This document shows positions 17,905 to 26,447 of a stretch of 64,000 nucleotides of DNA, piece by piece. The notes below the pieces were generated by a model, which did not search any database, had not been told where the DNA came from, and was given only the letters and a program-made list of their open reading frames with translations. The position numbers and the translations under genes are program-made. Each line of letters starts with the position of its first letter. Position 1 is the stretch's first letter. Source of the stretch: Nocardioides oleivorans (GTDB lineage: Bacteria; Actinomycetota; Actinomycetes; Propionibacteriales; Nocardioidaceae). Location: positions 1,364,001 to 1,428,000 of the forward strand of contig NZ_SDWT01000001.1 of assembly GCF_004137255.1 (NCBI RefSeq). Direction: 5' to 3'.

Positions 17905-17930
17905 GGAACAACTGTCCCCACGGTGGTGTT
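17905..17930 (+). promoter_or_regulatory. trxA promoter of ECF type (GGAAC-N18-GTT)
   Basis: GGAAC at 17905-17909 and GTT at 17928-17930 are separated by exactly 18 bases, identical in both boxes to the trxB promoter. The start codon of trxA is 43 bases further on. Confidence 0.7.
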
Positions 17931-17972
17931 CACTTGGACATCACCCCAACGACCCCGTGGAAAGGCAGTGCT

Positions 17973-18296
17973 GTGGCCAACATCGCCGCTGTGACCGACG
18001 CCGAGTTCGAGGCGCAGGTCCTCAAGTCCGACAAGCCCGTCCTGGTGGACTTCTGGGCGGAGTGGTGCGGTCCGTGCCGCCAGGTCGCCCCGATCCTCGA
18101 CGAGCTCAACACCGAGCACGGTGAGAAGATCACCTTCCTCAAGATGAACGTCGACGAGAACCCCGTCACGCCCTCGTCGTACCGCGTGACCGGCATCCCG
18201 ACCATCAACGTCTACCAGGGCGGGGAGGTCGTGAAGTCCATCGTCGGCGCCAAGCCGAAGGCCGCGCTCCTCAAGGAGCTCGAGGGCCTCATCTGA
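17973..18296 (+). CDS. trxA: Thioredoxin
   Basis: Small cytoplasmic disulfide reductase, 107 residues, with the classic WCGPC site (Cys32, Cys35) and the conserved cis-proline in TGIPTINVYQGGEVV. The GTG at 17973 follows GGAAAGG at good spacing; an in-frame ATG at 17880 would place the promoter inside the gene and add residues absent from thioredoxins. It is reduced by TrxB, encoded upstream, and shares its promoter type. A strong hairpin follows the stop. Confidence 0.96.
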   Translation: MANIAAVTDAEFEAQVLKSDKPVLVDFWAEWCGPCRQVAPILDELNTEHGEKITFLKMNVDENPVTPSSYRVTGIPTINVYQGGEVVKSIVGAKPKAALLKELEGLI

Positions 18297-18302
18297 GTCC
18301 CG

Positions 18303-18947
18303 CTAGTCGCCGGAGGCGGCCCGCACCGATCCGATCGGGCGGGCCGCCTTCTGCGTCGGTCGCACGACGCCGAGGAGCCGCTCGAGCGCGAGCTCGACCT
18401 CGTCCTTCCAGCTGAGCGCGGTGCGCAGCTCCATCCGCATCCGGGGAGTCGTCGGGTGCGCCCGCTGGGTCTTGAAGCCCACGCTGCCGAGGAACTCGGC
18501 CGGCAGCACGCATCCGTTCGCGCGCCCACGCGTGTCGCCGTACGACTCGATCGCGGTGTGCCCGCGCTCGACCAGGTCCGCCGCCATCGCCTGCACGAGC
18601 AGGCGGCCGAGCCCACCGCCGCGGTGCGCGGGGTCGATCCACGCAGTCGCCGCGACGACCGCGTCCGGCGAACCGGGTGCCGTCGGCAGCGCGGCCGCGC
18701 CGGGCAGGAAGGGCGCGGGCGCGTAGAGCACCATCCCGACCGTACGCCCGTCGACGCGTACGACGCGCCCGCACGAGCCCCAGTCACGCAGGAGCGTGGA
18801 GACCCAGCGCTCCTTCTCCGCGATCCGGTCGGCCTCGTCGAGCCGGGCCCGGTCCACCGGGCCGAGCTCCCAGAACAGGCACGACCGCACCGGGTCGGCC
18901 AGCTCCGCGAGGTGGTCGACCGTCAGGCGCGCGGTCTTGCGGGACAC
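18303..18947 (-). CDS. GNAT family N-acetyltransferase
   Basis: 214 residues. The acetyl-CoA-binding motif A appears as IDPAHRGGGLGRLLVQAMAADLV in spaced form (Gly-rich RGGGLG loop), preceded by the strands GRVVRVDGRTVGMVLYAP. The GTG at 18947 is 7 bases after a TAGCAT box, so a leaderless start is chosen over a longer frame. A GNAT-like gene between trx and parB also occurs in mycobacteria (Rv3916c region). Substrate unknown. It converges on trxA and its last codons contain the trxA terminator. Confidence 0.82.
   Translation of the reverse strand: MSRKTARLTVDHLAELADPVRSCLFWELGPVDRARLDEADRIAEKERWVSTLLRDWGSCGRVVRVDGRTVGMVLYAPAPFLPGAAALPTAPGSPDAVVAATAWIDPAHRGGGLGRLLVQAMAADLVERGHTAIESYGDTRGRANGCVLPAEFLGSVGFKTQRAHPTTPRMRMELRTALSWKDEVELALERLLGVVRPTQKAARPIGSVRAASGD
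18314..18349. terminator. trxA terminator inside the 3' end of the GNAT gene
   Basis: AGGCGGCCCGC (18314-18324) pairs perfectly with GCGGGCCGCCT (18339-18349), 18 bases after the trxA stop. Confidence 0.75.
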
Positions 18948-18990
18948 ATCGTCGATGCTAGCCCCCGCGGGTCCCTGCGAGGATGACTCC

Positions 18991-20205
18991 GTGCGCCCGA
19001 TCCGACAGAGCAAGAAGCTGCAAGGTGTCCGCTACGACGTGCGCGGACCGATCCTGGTGGAGGCCCAGCGGCTGGAGGCCGAGGGCCACCGGATCCTCAA
19101 GCTCAACATCGGCAACACCGCGCCGTTCGGCTTCGCGGCCCCCGAGCAGATCCTCGCCGACATGATCCACCACCTGCCGCAGTCGCAGGGGTACGCCGAC
19201 AGCCAGGGCATCTGGTCGGCGCGCACGGCGGTCATGCACTACTACCAGTCGCACGGGCTCCGCGACGTCGGCGTCGAGGACGTCTTCATCGGCAACGGTG
19301 TCTCCGAGCTGATCTCGATGGTGCTGCAGGCCTTCGTCGACGACGGCAACGAGATCCTCGTGCCCGCGCCCGACTACCCGCTGTGGACGGGGGCCGTCAC
19401 TCTCGCCGGCGGCATCCCGGTGCACTACCGGTGCGACGAGGAGAACGACTGGAACCCCGACCTCGCCGACATCGAGTCGAAGATCACCGAGAACACCCAC
19501 GCGATCGTGATCATCAACCCGAACAACCCCACCGGCGCGGTCTACAGCGAGGAGATCGTCAAGGGCCTCGTCGACATCGCGCGACGCCACGAGCTGGTCG
19601 TGATGGCCGACGAGATCTACGAGAAGATCCTCTTCGAGGACGCGGTGCACCACCACGCGGCGACCTTCGGTGGCAACGACGTGCTGACGCTGACCTTCTC
19701 CGGGCTCTCCAAGGCCTACCGGGTCTGTGGCTACCGGGCCGGCTGGATGATGATCTCCGGGCCCAAGGAGATCGCCACCGACTTCCTCGAGGGCCTCACC
19801 CTCATCGCCAACATGCGCATGTGCGCCAACGTCCCGGCCCAGCACGCCATCCAGACCGCGCTCGGCGGCTACCAGTCGGTCGAGGAGTACATCGGCCCCG
19901 GCGGCCGGTTCTACGAGCAGTCGATGCTGGCGCACCGGCTGCTCAACGAGATCCCCGGCGTCACCAACGTCAAGCCGCGTGGCGCGCTCTACTGCTTCCC
20001 GCGCCTCGATCCCGAGGTCTACGCGATCGAGGACGACCAGGAGTTCGTCATCGACCTGCTGCGGGCCAAGAAGATCCTGGTCACCCACGGCACCGGCTTC
20101 AACTGGCCGAGCCCTGACCACTTCCGGCTGGTCACCCTCCCCGAGGCGAGCCTGCTGGAGGAGGCCATCGGCCGGATCGCGGACTTCCTCGAGACGCGTC
20201 GCTGA
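18991..20205 (+). CDS. PLP-dependent aminotransferase, alanine/aspartate type (AlaA-like)
   Basis: 404 residues, class I fold. NNPTGAVYS and the pyridoxal-binding Lys in TFSGLSKAYRVCGYRAGW are clear, as is ADEIYEKILF. Similarity is greatest to the AlaA/AspC branch (IRQSKKLQGVRYDVRGPIL at the start), which forms alanine from pyruvate and glutamate; the exact substrate cannot be settled here. The GTG at 18991 is chosen because the conserved N-terminus begins there. It is divergent from the GNAT gene and is followed by an acyltransferase gene with its own promoter. Confidence 0.9.
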   Translation: MRPIRQSKKLQGVRYDVRGPILVEAQRLEAEGHRILKLNIGNTAPFGFAAPEQILADMIHHLPQSQGYADSQGIWSARTAVMHYYQSHGLRDVGVEDVFIGNGVSELISMVLQAFVDDGNEILVPAPDYPLWTGAVTLAGGIPVHYRCDEENDWNPDLADIESKITENTHAIVIINPNNPTGAVYSEEIVKGLVDIARRHELVVMADEIYEKILFEDAVHHHAATFGGNDVLTLTFSGLSKAYRVCGYRAGWMMISGPKEIATDFLEGLTLIANMRMCANVPAQHAIQTALGGYQSVEEYIGPGGRFYEQSMLAHRLLNEIPGVTNVKPRGALYCFPRLDPEVYAIEDDQEFVIDLLRAKKILVTHGTGFNWPSPDHFRLVTLPEASLLEEAIGRIADFLETRR

Positions 20206-20280
20206 CCGCCGCTCGGGTGAGTCGCTCCTCACGCCGTCGCCCGCTCGCCGCATCCTCCGCGCGGCCCTAGGCTCCTCGTC

Positions 20281-21054
20281 GTGCGAGACATCACCTACCC
20301 CCCGATCATCGTGACGGCCAAGGTCGCCTTCAAGGCGCTCGGCCAGTCCATCCGGATCACGGGGGCGGACAACGTCCCGCGCGAGGGCGGCGTGCTGCTG
20401 GCCTACAACCACGTCGGCTACGTCGACTTCGTCTACGGCGGCCTCGCGGCCAACCCGTCCGGCCGGCTGGTGCGCTTCATGGCCAAGCGCGAGCTCTTCG
20501 ACCACACCTACGTCGGTCCGCTGATGCGCTCGCTCCACCACATCGAGGTCGACCGCGGTGACGGCGTGGCGAGCTTCCACACGGCGGTGGACTACCTGCG
20601 CAACGGCGAGGCGGTCGGGATCTTCCCCGAGGCGACGATCTCGCGCTCGATGGAGCTCAAGGAGTTCAAGAACGGAGCCGTGCGCATCGCCGCCGCCGCC
20701 GGCGTCCCTGTCGTGCCGGTCATCATGTGGGGCACGCAGCGGATGATGACCAAGGGCCGGCCGCGCGACTTCTCCCGCGGCAAGACGATCTCGCTGTCCA
20801 TCGGTGAACCCCTCCACCCGACCGGCGACGACCCGACGGCCGAGACCGCCGACCTCCACGCACGGATGTCGCAGATGCTCGTCGAGGCCGTGCGCGACTA
20901 CCCGGTCGACGAGCAGCCCCCCGGGTCCTGGTGGGTGCCGGCCTCCCTGGGTGGCTCCGCCCCCACGCCCGACGAGGCCGAGCGCCTCGACGTCGAGGAG
21001 AAGCGAGAGCGTGCCCGCAAGCGCGCCGAGAAGCGGGCGGCGCGCAAGAAGTGA
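20281..21054 (+). CDS. PlsC-like 1-acylglycerol-3-phosphate acyltransferase family protein
   Basis: 257 residues. The acyltransferase motif NHVGYVD (His44, Asp49) and the second motif PEATIS, a variant of PEGTRS, identify the family, which esterifies lysophospholipids or related acceptors at the inner membrane face. The last 40 residues are Lys/Arg/Glu-rich and probably contact the membrane or nucleic acid. The GTG lies 7 bases after TAGGCT, consistent with a leaderless transcript. The acceptor lipid is not predictable. Confidence 0.87.
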   Translation: MRDITYPPIIVTAKVAFKALGQSIRITGADNVPREGGVLLAYNHVGYVDFVYGGLAANPSGRLVRFMAKRELFDHTYVGPLMRSLHHIEVDRGDGVASFHTAVDYLRNGEAVGIFPEATISRSMELKEFKNGAVRIAAAAGVPVVPVIMWGTQRMMTKGRPRDFSRGKTISLSIGEPLHPTGDDPTAETADLHARMSQMLVEAVRDYPVDEQPPGSWWVPASLGGSAPTPDEAERLDVEEKRERARKRAEKRAARKK

Positions 21055-21059
21055 CTCGT

Positions 21060-21109
21060 CGACTGATCGATCTATCGATCAGTCGCCATATCGTTTTGTC
21101 GACAAAACG
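21060..21109. repeat. Paired palindromes between the acyltransferase gene and parB
   Basis: An 11-bp stem (21060-21070 with 21075-21085, loop TCTA) is followed by the perfect 18-bp palindrome CGTTTTGTCGACAAAACG (21092-21109). They may end transcription from both sides. A closely similar 40-base stretch lies inside dnaA at 27226-27265, which suggests a dispersed element. Confidence 0.75.
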
Positions 21110-21155
21110 GGCACGACGCCCGAGACGGGGCAGGCGTGGCCGGTCGTCGTACGCC

Positions 21156-22142
21156 TCAGATGGGGCGGTCGTCGCGGTTGCGCGGGTCCATGATGTCGAC
21201 GATGCGCCGCAGGTCCTCCAGGCTGGCGAACTCCACGGTGATCTTGCCCTTGGCCTTGCCCAGGTCGACCTTGACCCTGGTCTCGAGACGGTCGGAGAGC
21301 CGGTCGCCCAGCTCGGACAGGCCGGGTGCGACCGGCTTCCTCCGCACGACGCGGGGGGTGTCGTCCGTGACGCCAACCGAGACGATCTCCTCGAGACCGC
21401 GCACGGAGATGCCCTCAGCCGTGACACGCGCCGCCAGCCTGTCCTGCAGCCCTGCGTCGTCGACGCTGAGCAGCGCACGGGCGTGGCCGGCGGACAGGAC
21501 GCCGGCGGCGACGCGTCGCTGGACGGCCGGTGAGAGCCTGAGCAGCCGGAGCGTGTTCGAGATCTGCGGACGCGAACGACCGATGCGCTGGGCGAGCTCG
21601 TCGTGCGTGCAGCCGAAGTCCTCGAGCAGCTGGCCGTAGGCCGCGGCCTCCTCGAGCGGGTTGAGCTGCGAGCGGTGGAGGTTCTCCAGCAGCGCGTCGC
21701 GGAGCATGTCGTCGTCGTCGGTCTCACGGACGATCGCCGGGATCGTGTCGCGCCCGGCGACCTGCGAGGCACGCCAGCGGCGCTCGCCCATGATCAGCTC
21801 GTAGGCGTCCTCGCCCGTGCGCCGTACGACGACGGGCTGGAGGAGGCCGACCTCCTTGATCGAGTGGACCAGCTCGGCGAGCGCCTCCTCCTCGAAGACC
21901 TGGCGCGGCTGGCGGTGGTTCGGGCGCACCTGCGTGATCGGCAGCTCGGCGAAGTAGGCACCGGTGACGTGGGGACCGGCGGCACCGCCGTCGGCCGGGT
22001 CCTGGGCACCGGATCCACCGGAAGCCGGAGGGGCGTCCTGGGCGGCGCTCGCCTCGGGGGGCGGAGCCGGCTGCGACGGGGACGTCGGGATCAGCGAGCC
22101 GAGGCCACGTCCGAGTCCCCGGCGGGGTGCGTTGGCGCTCAT
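21156..22142 (-). CDS. parB: Chromosome partitioning protein ParB
   Basis: CTP-dependent DNA clamp that loads at parS and organises the origin. 328 residues: a short basic start ([13 protein letters not shown]) typical for ParA contact, a flexible Pro/Ala/Gly-rich stretch (20-60), the CTP-binding ParB/Srx domain with [11 protein letters not shown] and GERRWRAS, the helix-turn-helix ([22 protein letters not shown]), and a C-terminal dimer domain. It overlaps parA by four bases. Three parS sites lie within 2 kb. Confidence 0.97.
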   Translation of the reverse strand: MSANAPRRGLGRGLGSLIPTSPSQPAPPPEASAAQDAPPASGGSGAQDPADGGAAGPHVTGAYFAELPITQVRPNHRQPRQVFEEEALAELVHSIKEVGLLQPVVVRRTGEDAYELIMGERRWRASQVAGRDTIPAIVRETDDDDMLRDALLENLHRSQLNPLEEAAAYGQLLEDFGCTHDELAQRIGRSRPQISNTLRLLRLSPAVQRRVAAGVLSAGHARALLSVDDAGLQDRLAARVTAEGISVRGLEEIVSVGVTDDTPRVVRRKPVAPGLSELGDRLSDRLETRVKVDLGKAKGKITVEFASLEDLRRIVDIMDPRNRDDRPI

Positions 22143-23278
22143 GCAGGTGCTCCCTTGGTCGCGATCTCCCGGGCTGCCTCGAGGTAGGAGAGGGCGCCCG
22201 CCGACGCAGGATCGTAGGTCATCACGGTCTGGCCGTAGGACGGTGCCTCGGAGACCCGCACCGACCGCGGCACCGCGGTCCGGAGGACCTGGTCGCCGAA
22301 GTGGCTGCGGACCTCCTCCGCGACCCCGGACGCGAGCCGGGTGCGGGCGTCGTACATCGTCAGCAGGATCGTGGAGATCGTCAGGCCGGGGTTGAGGTGC
22401 TGGCGCACCATGTCGACGGTCTCGAGCAGCATCCCGAGCCCCTCGAGGGCGTAGTACTCCGCCTGGATCGGGATGAACATCTCCCGGCCCGCGACGAGGG
22501 CGTTGAGGGTCAGCAGTCCGAGCGACGGGGGGCAGTCGACGAAGACGTAGTCGAAGCGCTCGTCCCCCACCTCCGCCGCCGAGCCGACGAGGGGGTGCGC
22601 GGCGATGGCCCGGGCCAGCCGCTGCTCGCGCGCGACGACACTGACCAGCTCGATCTCGGCCCCCGCGAGGTCGATGGTGGCCGGCACGACCCACAGCCCC
22701 GGCAGGTCGGCGCACTCGGTCACCACGTCGGCGAGCGGCTGGCCGTCGACGACCATGTCGTAGGTCGAGGGGACGCCGCGGTGGTGGTCGACGCCGAGCG
22801 CCGTGGAGGCGTTGCCCTGCGGGTCGAGGTCGATGACCAGGACCTTCTGCCCCAGCTGGGCGAGGCCCGCCGCGACGTTGACCGTGGACGTGGTCTTGCC
22901 GACCCCGCCCTTCTGGTTGGCCACGACCAGGACCCGGGTGGCGTCCGGCCGTGGCACGCCCTGGCGTCGGAGCCCACCGGAGCGCGCGAGCACCGAGTGC
23001 TGGGCAGCCTGCGCCAGCGGAGTCCCGTGGTCGTCGAAGTCGTTCTCCTGTGCGGCGATGTCGGCTGCCGTCATCGGCTGCCACGCCGCTCGTGTTTCAC
23101 GTGAAACGTCCGCGCTCGGGGTTTCACGTGAAACACCCGATTCCTCCCCCGCCTGTGGAGAAACTGCCGCGCGCTGTGGATATTCAGGCTCAGACGACGC
23201 GGGGTCGCCGGTGGAAAACGTGCCGGTGGAGTCGCCGTACGACCGCCAGTCCACGTTCTCGCTCGGACGCTCGGACAC
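22139..23278 (-). CDS. parA: Chromosome partitioning ATPase ParA
   Basis: 379 residues. The deviant Walker A motif KGGVGKTT (about 122-130) and [13 protein letters not shown] identify a Soj-type ATPase that moves ParB-bound origins. The first 110 residues are a non-conserved extension rich in Ser, Pro and Glu, encoded by DNA that carries two parS sites (read as VSRET) and two DnaA-box-like sequences. The GTG at 23278 follows the rsmG stop directly; starting later would remove that extension, and an internal start cannot be excluded. It overlaps parB by four bases. Confidence 0.94.
   Translation of the reverse strand: MSERPSENVDWRSYGDSTGTFSTGDPASSEPEYPQRAAVSPQAGEESGVSRETPSADVSRETRAAWQPMTAADIAAQENDFDDHGTPLAQAAQHSVLARSGGLRRQGVPRPDATRVLVVANQKGGVGKTTSTVNVAAGLAQLGQKVLVIDLDPQGNASTALGVDHHRGVPSTYDMVVDGQPLADVVTECADLPGLWVVPATIDLAGAEIELVSVVAREQRLARAIAAHPLVGSAAEVGDERFDYVFVDCPPSLGLLTLNALVAGREMFIPIQAEYYALEGLGMLLETVDMVRQHLNPGLTISTILLTMYDARTRLASGVAEEVRSHFGDQVLRTAVPRSVRVSEAPSYGQTVMTYDPASAGALSYLEAAREIATKGAPA
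23093..23108. promoter_or_regulatory. parS site 1
   Basis: TGTTTCACGTGAAACG matches the universal ParB site TGTTTCACGTGAAACA at 15 of 16 positions. It lies within the 5' coding part of parA. Confidence 0.95.
23120..23135. promoter_or_regulatory. parS site 2
   Basis: GGTTTCACGTGAAACA matches 15 of 16 consensus positions and is only 11 bases from site 1, also inside parA. Confidence 0.95.
23154..23183. promoter_or_regulatory. Two DnaA-box-like sequences in the parA 5' region
   Basis: TGTGGAGAA (23154-23162) and TGTGGATAT (23175-23183) each differ by one base from the reverse complement of TTATCCACA. They are next to parS 1 and 2 and 3.8 kb from dnaA. Binding is inferred only. Confidence 0.45.
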
Positions 23279-23279
23279 G

Positions 23280-24056
23280 TCAGGACACCTCTCGCTTCGC
23301 GGAGCGCTGCTCACGACGCTTGCCACGCCGCTTCGGTTCAGGGACAAGGGGCCAACCTATCCGGGACGGGTCCTCCCACGGCACCCGCACCACGGTGGTC
23401 GGCGGATCGACGACGCCGACCCCGACGGTGAACACCTCGGGCTCGCCGCAGCGCCACCTCTGGAGGAACCCTCGGGACGACTCGATCTCGTCGGCGACGC
23501 TCTGACCCTTCATGGCGACGAGGGCGCCGTGCGGCGCCACCAGCGGCATCGACCACCCGAGCAGCCGCTCGAGCGGGGCGACGGCTCGCGAGGTCACCAC
23601 GTCGAACGTGTGCACGCCGTGGAGGTCCTCGGCGCGCCCGCGGACGACGGTCACGTGGGTGAGACCGAGCTCGGCCACCACCTCGTCGAGGAACGTCGTC
23701 CGCCGCAGCAGGGGCTCCGCCAGGGTGATCGTGAGGTCGGGTCGCGCGATGGCGACGACCAGTCCCGGCAGTCCAGCGCCCGTGCCGATGTCGCACACCG
23801 TGGCACCGTCGGGGATGGCCTCGGCGAGGACCGCCGAGTTCAGGACGTGCCGATCCCACAGCCGAGGCGCCTCACGGGGGCCGATGAGACCGCGCACCAC
23901 CCCTTCAGTCGCCAGGAGCTCGGTGTAGCGCTCTGCGAGCGGCAGCCGGTCGGACGCGAACACCCTCCGCGCCACGTCGGGCACGGAGGGTGGTGGCGAC
24001 ACTGCGCCGGGAGGCCCATTGGGGCCCCCGGTTTCACGTGAAACGTCGTCGCTCAC
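23280..24056 (-). CDS. rsmG: 16S rRNA (guanine527-N7)-methyltransferase RsmG
   Basis: SAM-dependent enzyme (older name GidB) that methylates G527 of 16S rRNA; its loss is known to give low-level streptomycin resistance in other bacteria. 258 residues, with LWDRHVLNSAVLAE, the SAM loop CDIGTGAGLPGLVVAIARP and VTSRAVAPLERLL. The N-terminus (about 25 residues, containing VSRET from parS 3) is extra relative to the core. The GTG overlaps the jag stop by four bases and the stop is followed at once by parA. Confidence 0.95.
   Translation of the reverse strand: MSDDVSRETGGPNGPPGAVSPPPSVPDVARRVFASDRLPLAERYTELLATEGVVRGLIGPREAPRLWDRHVLNSAVLAEAIPDGATVCDIGTGAGLPGLVVAIARPDLTITLAEPLLRRTTFLDEVVAELGLTHVTVVRGRAEDLHGVHTFDVVTSRAVAPLERLLGWSMPLVAPHGALVAMKGQSVADEIESSRGFLQRWRCGEPEVFTVGVGVVDPPTTVVRVPWEDPSRIGWPLVPEPKRRGKRREQRSAKREVS
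24030..24045. promoter_or_regulatory. parS site 3
   Basis: GGTTTCACGTGAAACG matches 14 of 16 consensus positions. It is in the first codons of rsmG, about 0.9 kb from sites 1 and 2. Confidence 0.93.
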
Positions 24057-24631
24057 GCGGGGAGGATCACCACGTGACGGTTCGGCTCGGCGCCCTCGGA
24101 CTCGGACGTCAGGCCGGCGGCGGCGACGGCGTCGTGGACGACCTTGCGCTCGAAGGCGCTCATCGGGTCCAGGGACATCCTGTCACCGGACTCCTTCACC
24201 TCGGCGATCGACTTCTCGGCCAGTGCCACCAGGCGGGTGCGCTGCTCGGCGCGGTGGCCACCGACGTCCAGCATCAGACGGGACCGCTCACCGGTCTCCC
24301 GGTAGACCGCCAGGCGGGTCAGCTCCTGGAGCGCCTCGAGCACCTCGCCGTTGCGACCGACGAGGATGCTCAGGTCGGCACCGCCGATCTGCACGCTGGC
24401 GCGCTCGCCCTCGACGTCCATGTCCAGGTCGCCGTCGAGGTCCGCGATGTCGAGGAGCTCCTCGAGGTAGTCGGCCGCGATGTCACCCTCGTTCTCGAGC
24501 CGCGCGACCTTCGACGGGCGGGCCTTGCCCTCGGCGCCGCCGTCCGTGGGCGCGTCCGTCTCGCTGGTCTCGCTGATCTCGCCGGTCTCCACCGTCTCGA
24601 CGCCGTCGGCGTCGCTCACCTGGTCAGTCAC
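24053..24631 (-). CDS. jag: Jag/KhpB-type RNA-binding protein (KH and R3H domains)
   Basis: 192 residues: an acidic disordered start (1-45), a KH domain (DLSILVGRNGEVLEALQELTRL) and an R3H domain with DPMSAFERKVVHDAVA. It binds RNA; in other bacteria such proteins affect cell elongation and division. The GTG at 24631 is preferred since AGGAG stands six bases upstream; a TTG at 24652 is the only longer option. Part of the yidC-jag-rsmG operon. Confidence 0.93.
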   Translation of the reverse strand: MTDQVSDADGVETVETGEISETSETDAPTDGGAEGKARPSKVARLENEGDIAADYLEELLDIADLDGDLDMDVEGERASVQIGGADLSILVGRNGEVLEALQELTRLAVYRETGERSRLMLDVGGHRAEQRTRLVALAEKSIAEVKESGDRMSLDPMSAFERKVVHDAVAAAGLTSESEGAEPNRHVVILPA

Positions 24632-24696
24632 GTGTGTCTCCTGCTTCGTCAAACGGGTGCACGCCTCACCGGGCGCGCAGAGAATCGTGGGGCCTG

Positions 24697-25668
24697 CTAC
24701 TTCTTCTTCTTGGTCCGCTGCGCCTTGGTCTGGCGCTGGGGCTGGGTGCGGGTGCTCGCCTTCTCCTCGCGCTTGGCGTCCGCCTCGGCAGCGATCCGCT
24801 CCTCCTCGATCTGGGCGGGCGTCTTCAGGCCCTTCTTCTCGGCCTTGGCGCGCTCACGCTGTTCCTTCGCCTCGGCGGCGGGGGTGCCGGGAGCGGGGTT
24901 GTTGCGGATCACGTAGAACTGCTGGCACATCGTCCAGAGGTTCGAGATCGTCCAGTAGACGAGCACGCCGATCGGGAAGGCGATACCACCCACGGCGAAG
25001 ACCACGGGCAGCACGTAGAGCAGCATCTTCTGCTGCTGGGCGTAGGGGCCGGAGAGCGCGTCCGCCGGCATGTTCTTGCTCATCAGCTGGCGCTGGGTCA
25101 TGAACGTCGTCGCGGTCATCGCGATCACCAGGATGCCGGCGACGATCATCACGCCGGTCTCGCCCCCGGTGAGGGTGCCGGACACCTTGATGTCGCCGAG
25201 GAACTTCGCGTCACGGAACTGGCCGGCGAGGGTGGAGTCCATGAAGCCGTGGGCCTTGCCGCGGCGGGCGGCCTGGTCGAGCATCCGGAAGAGCGCCAGG
25301 AAGATCGGCATCTGCAGCAGGATCGGAAGGCACGAGGCAAACGGGTTGGTGCCCGAGTCCTTGTAGAGCTTCATCGTCTCCTGGGCGAGCTTCTCCCGGT
25401 CGTGGCCGTACTTCTTCTGCAGCTCACGCACCTTGGGCTGGATGAGCTGCATGTTGCGGCTGGACTTGATCTGCTTCACGAAGAGCGGGATCAGTGCCGT
25501 CCGCACGACGAGCGTGAGTCCGATGATCGACAGGATCCACGTCCAGCCGCCGGCGGCGTCGAGGCCGATGGCGGTCAACCCCCGGTGGAAGCCCACCAGG
25601 ATGAAGGACACCGCGTAGTAGAGCGGCGTCATGATGGCGCCGCCGATGGTGCCGAAGAAGTCGAGCAC
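24697..25668 (-). CDS. yidC: Membrane protein insertase YidC
   Basis: Inserts proteins into the cytoplasmic membrane, with or without SecYEG. 323 residues with about five hydrophobic segments, the family's LVVRTALIPLFVKQIKSSRNMQ block with the hydrophilic-groove Arg, and a long Lys/Arg/Glu-rich cytoplasmic tail (about 260-323) that may contact ribosomes. The GTG directly follows the yidD stop with no gap and is preceded by GAGGAG. Confidence 0.96.
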   Translation of the reverse strand: MLDFFGTIGGAIMTPLYYAVSFILVGFHRGLTAIGLDAAGGWTWILSIIGLTLVVRTALIPLFVKQIKSSRNMQLIQPKVRELQKKYGHDREKLAQETMKLYKDSGTNPFASCLPILLQMPIFLALFRMLDQAARRGKAHGFMDSTLAGQFRDAKFLGDIKVSGTLTGGETGVMIVAGILVIAMTATTFMTQRQLMSKNMPADALSGPYAQQQKMLLYVLPVVFAVGGIAFPIGVLVYWTISNLWTMCQQFYVIRNNPAPGTPAAEAKEQRERAKAEKKGLKTPAQIEEERIAAEADAKREEKASTRTQPQRQTKAQRTKKKK

Positions 25669-25935
25669 TCATGCTCCTCGAGTTGAGGGTGACTGGGACG
25701 TGGTCTCCGCGGCCGAGGGGGCCCGGGAGGGAACGGGGTCGTAGCCGCCGGCGGCCCACGGGTGGCAGCGACCGAGACGGCGTACGGACAACCAGGTGCC
25801 GCGCACCGCACCGTGCTCGGTGACCGCCTCGAGGGCGTACGCCGAGCAGCTGGGGTGGTAGCGGCAGACCTGGCCGTAGAGCGGGCTGATCGCGAAGCGC
25901 CACGCGCGGATGAAGCCGATCAGGAGGTGCTTCAT
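25669..25935 (-). CDS. yidD: Membrane protein insertion efficiency factor YidD
   Basis: 88 residues with the family signature [21 protein letters not shown] and the following [15 protein letters not shown]. It aids YidC-dependent insertion. The ATG overlaps the rnpA stop by four bases and its stop abuts yidC. The Ser/Thr-rich tail is not conserved. Confidence 0.95.
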   Translation of the reverse strand: MKHLLIGFIRAWRFAISPLYGQVCRYHPSCSAYALEAVTEHGAVRGTWLSVRRLGRCHPWAAGGYDPVPSRAPSAAETTSQSPSTRGA

Positions 25936-26285
25936 GCCGGGCTCACGCGCTCGAGACTACGGGCCAGGTCGGCGCCGAGGGTCTCGTACGACGCACCGGC
26001 CGCGGCGGGCAGCGCACGCACCACCAGTGCAGCACGACCCGGGAGCCCTTCCAGCTGGGGAAGGTGCTCCCGGGTCAGGTGCCGAAGTCGTCTCTTCACA
26101 CGGTTGCGGGTGGCGGCGTCGCCCACGGCCTTGCTGACCGTGAACCCCACCTGCACCGGGCCGGCGACCGCGACGGGGTCCACCCAGAGGTGGACCACCA
26201 TGGTCGGGCTGCCGGCGCGCCGACCGCTGCGCACAGCGCGGCGGAAACCGTCACTGTCGCGGAGGCGATGGACAGCGGAGAGCAC
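25932..26285 (-). CDS. rnpA: Ribonuclease P protein component
   Basis: 117 residues, the protein subunit that helps RNase P RNA trim tRNA 5' leaders. The RNR-type signature appears in [18 protein letters not shown], after [12 protein letters not shown]. The GTG at 26285 starts the conserved [20 protein letters not shown] segment. It lies 24 bases after rpmH, with a small hairpin over the rpmH stop codon. Confidence 0.94.
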   Translation of the reverse strand: MLSAVHRLRDSDGFRRAVRSGRRAGSPTMVVHLWVDPVAVAGPVQVGFTVSKAVGDAATRNRVKRRLRHLTREHLPQLEGLPGRAALVVRALPAAAGASYETLGADLARSLERVSPA

Positions 26286-26301
26286 GGCTGCTGCCGTGAG
26301 C

Positions 26302-26322
26302 CCTGGCCGTCAGACGGCCAGG
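26302..26322 (-). terminator. Hairpin at the rpmH stop, possible attenuator
   Basis: CCTGGCCGT and ACGGCCAGG form a perfect 9-bp stem with a three-base loop that spans the rpmH stop codon. It could lower rnpA transcription relative to rpmH or protect the rpmH 3' end. Confidence 0.5.
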
Positions 26323-26447
26323 CTCTTGCGGCCCTTGCGACGACGGCTGGACAGGATCGAGCGACCGGCGCGGGTCCGCATGCGCAGACGGAAGCCGTGC
26401 ACCTTGTGACGGCGACGGTTGTTCGGCTGGTAGGTACGCTTGCTCAC
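26310..26447 (-). CDS. rpmH: 50S ribosomal protein L34
   Basis: 45 residues, almost identical in form to other L34 proteins: [19 protein letters not shown], then [22 protein letters not shown] start with GGAGAAATAGCC upstream. First gene of the rpmH-rnpA-yidD-yidC-jag-rsmG-parA-parB series, pointing away from dnaA. Confidence 0.97.
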   Translation of the reverse strand: MSKRTYQPNNRRRHKVHGFRLRMRTRAGRSILSSRRRKGRKSLAV

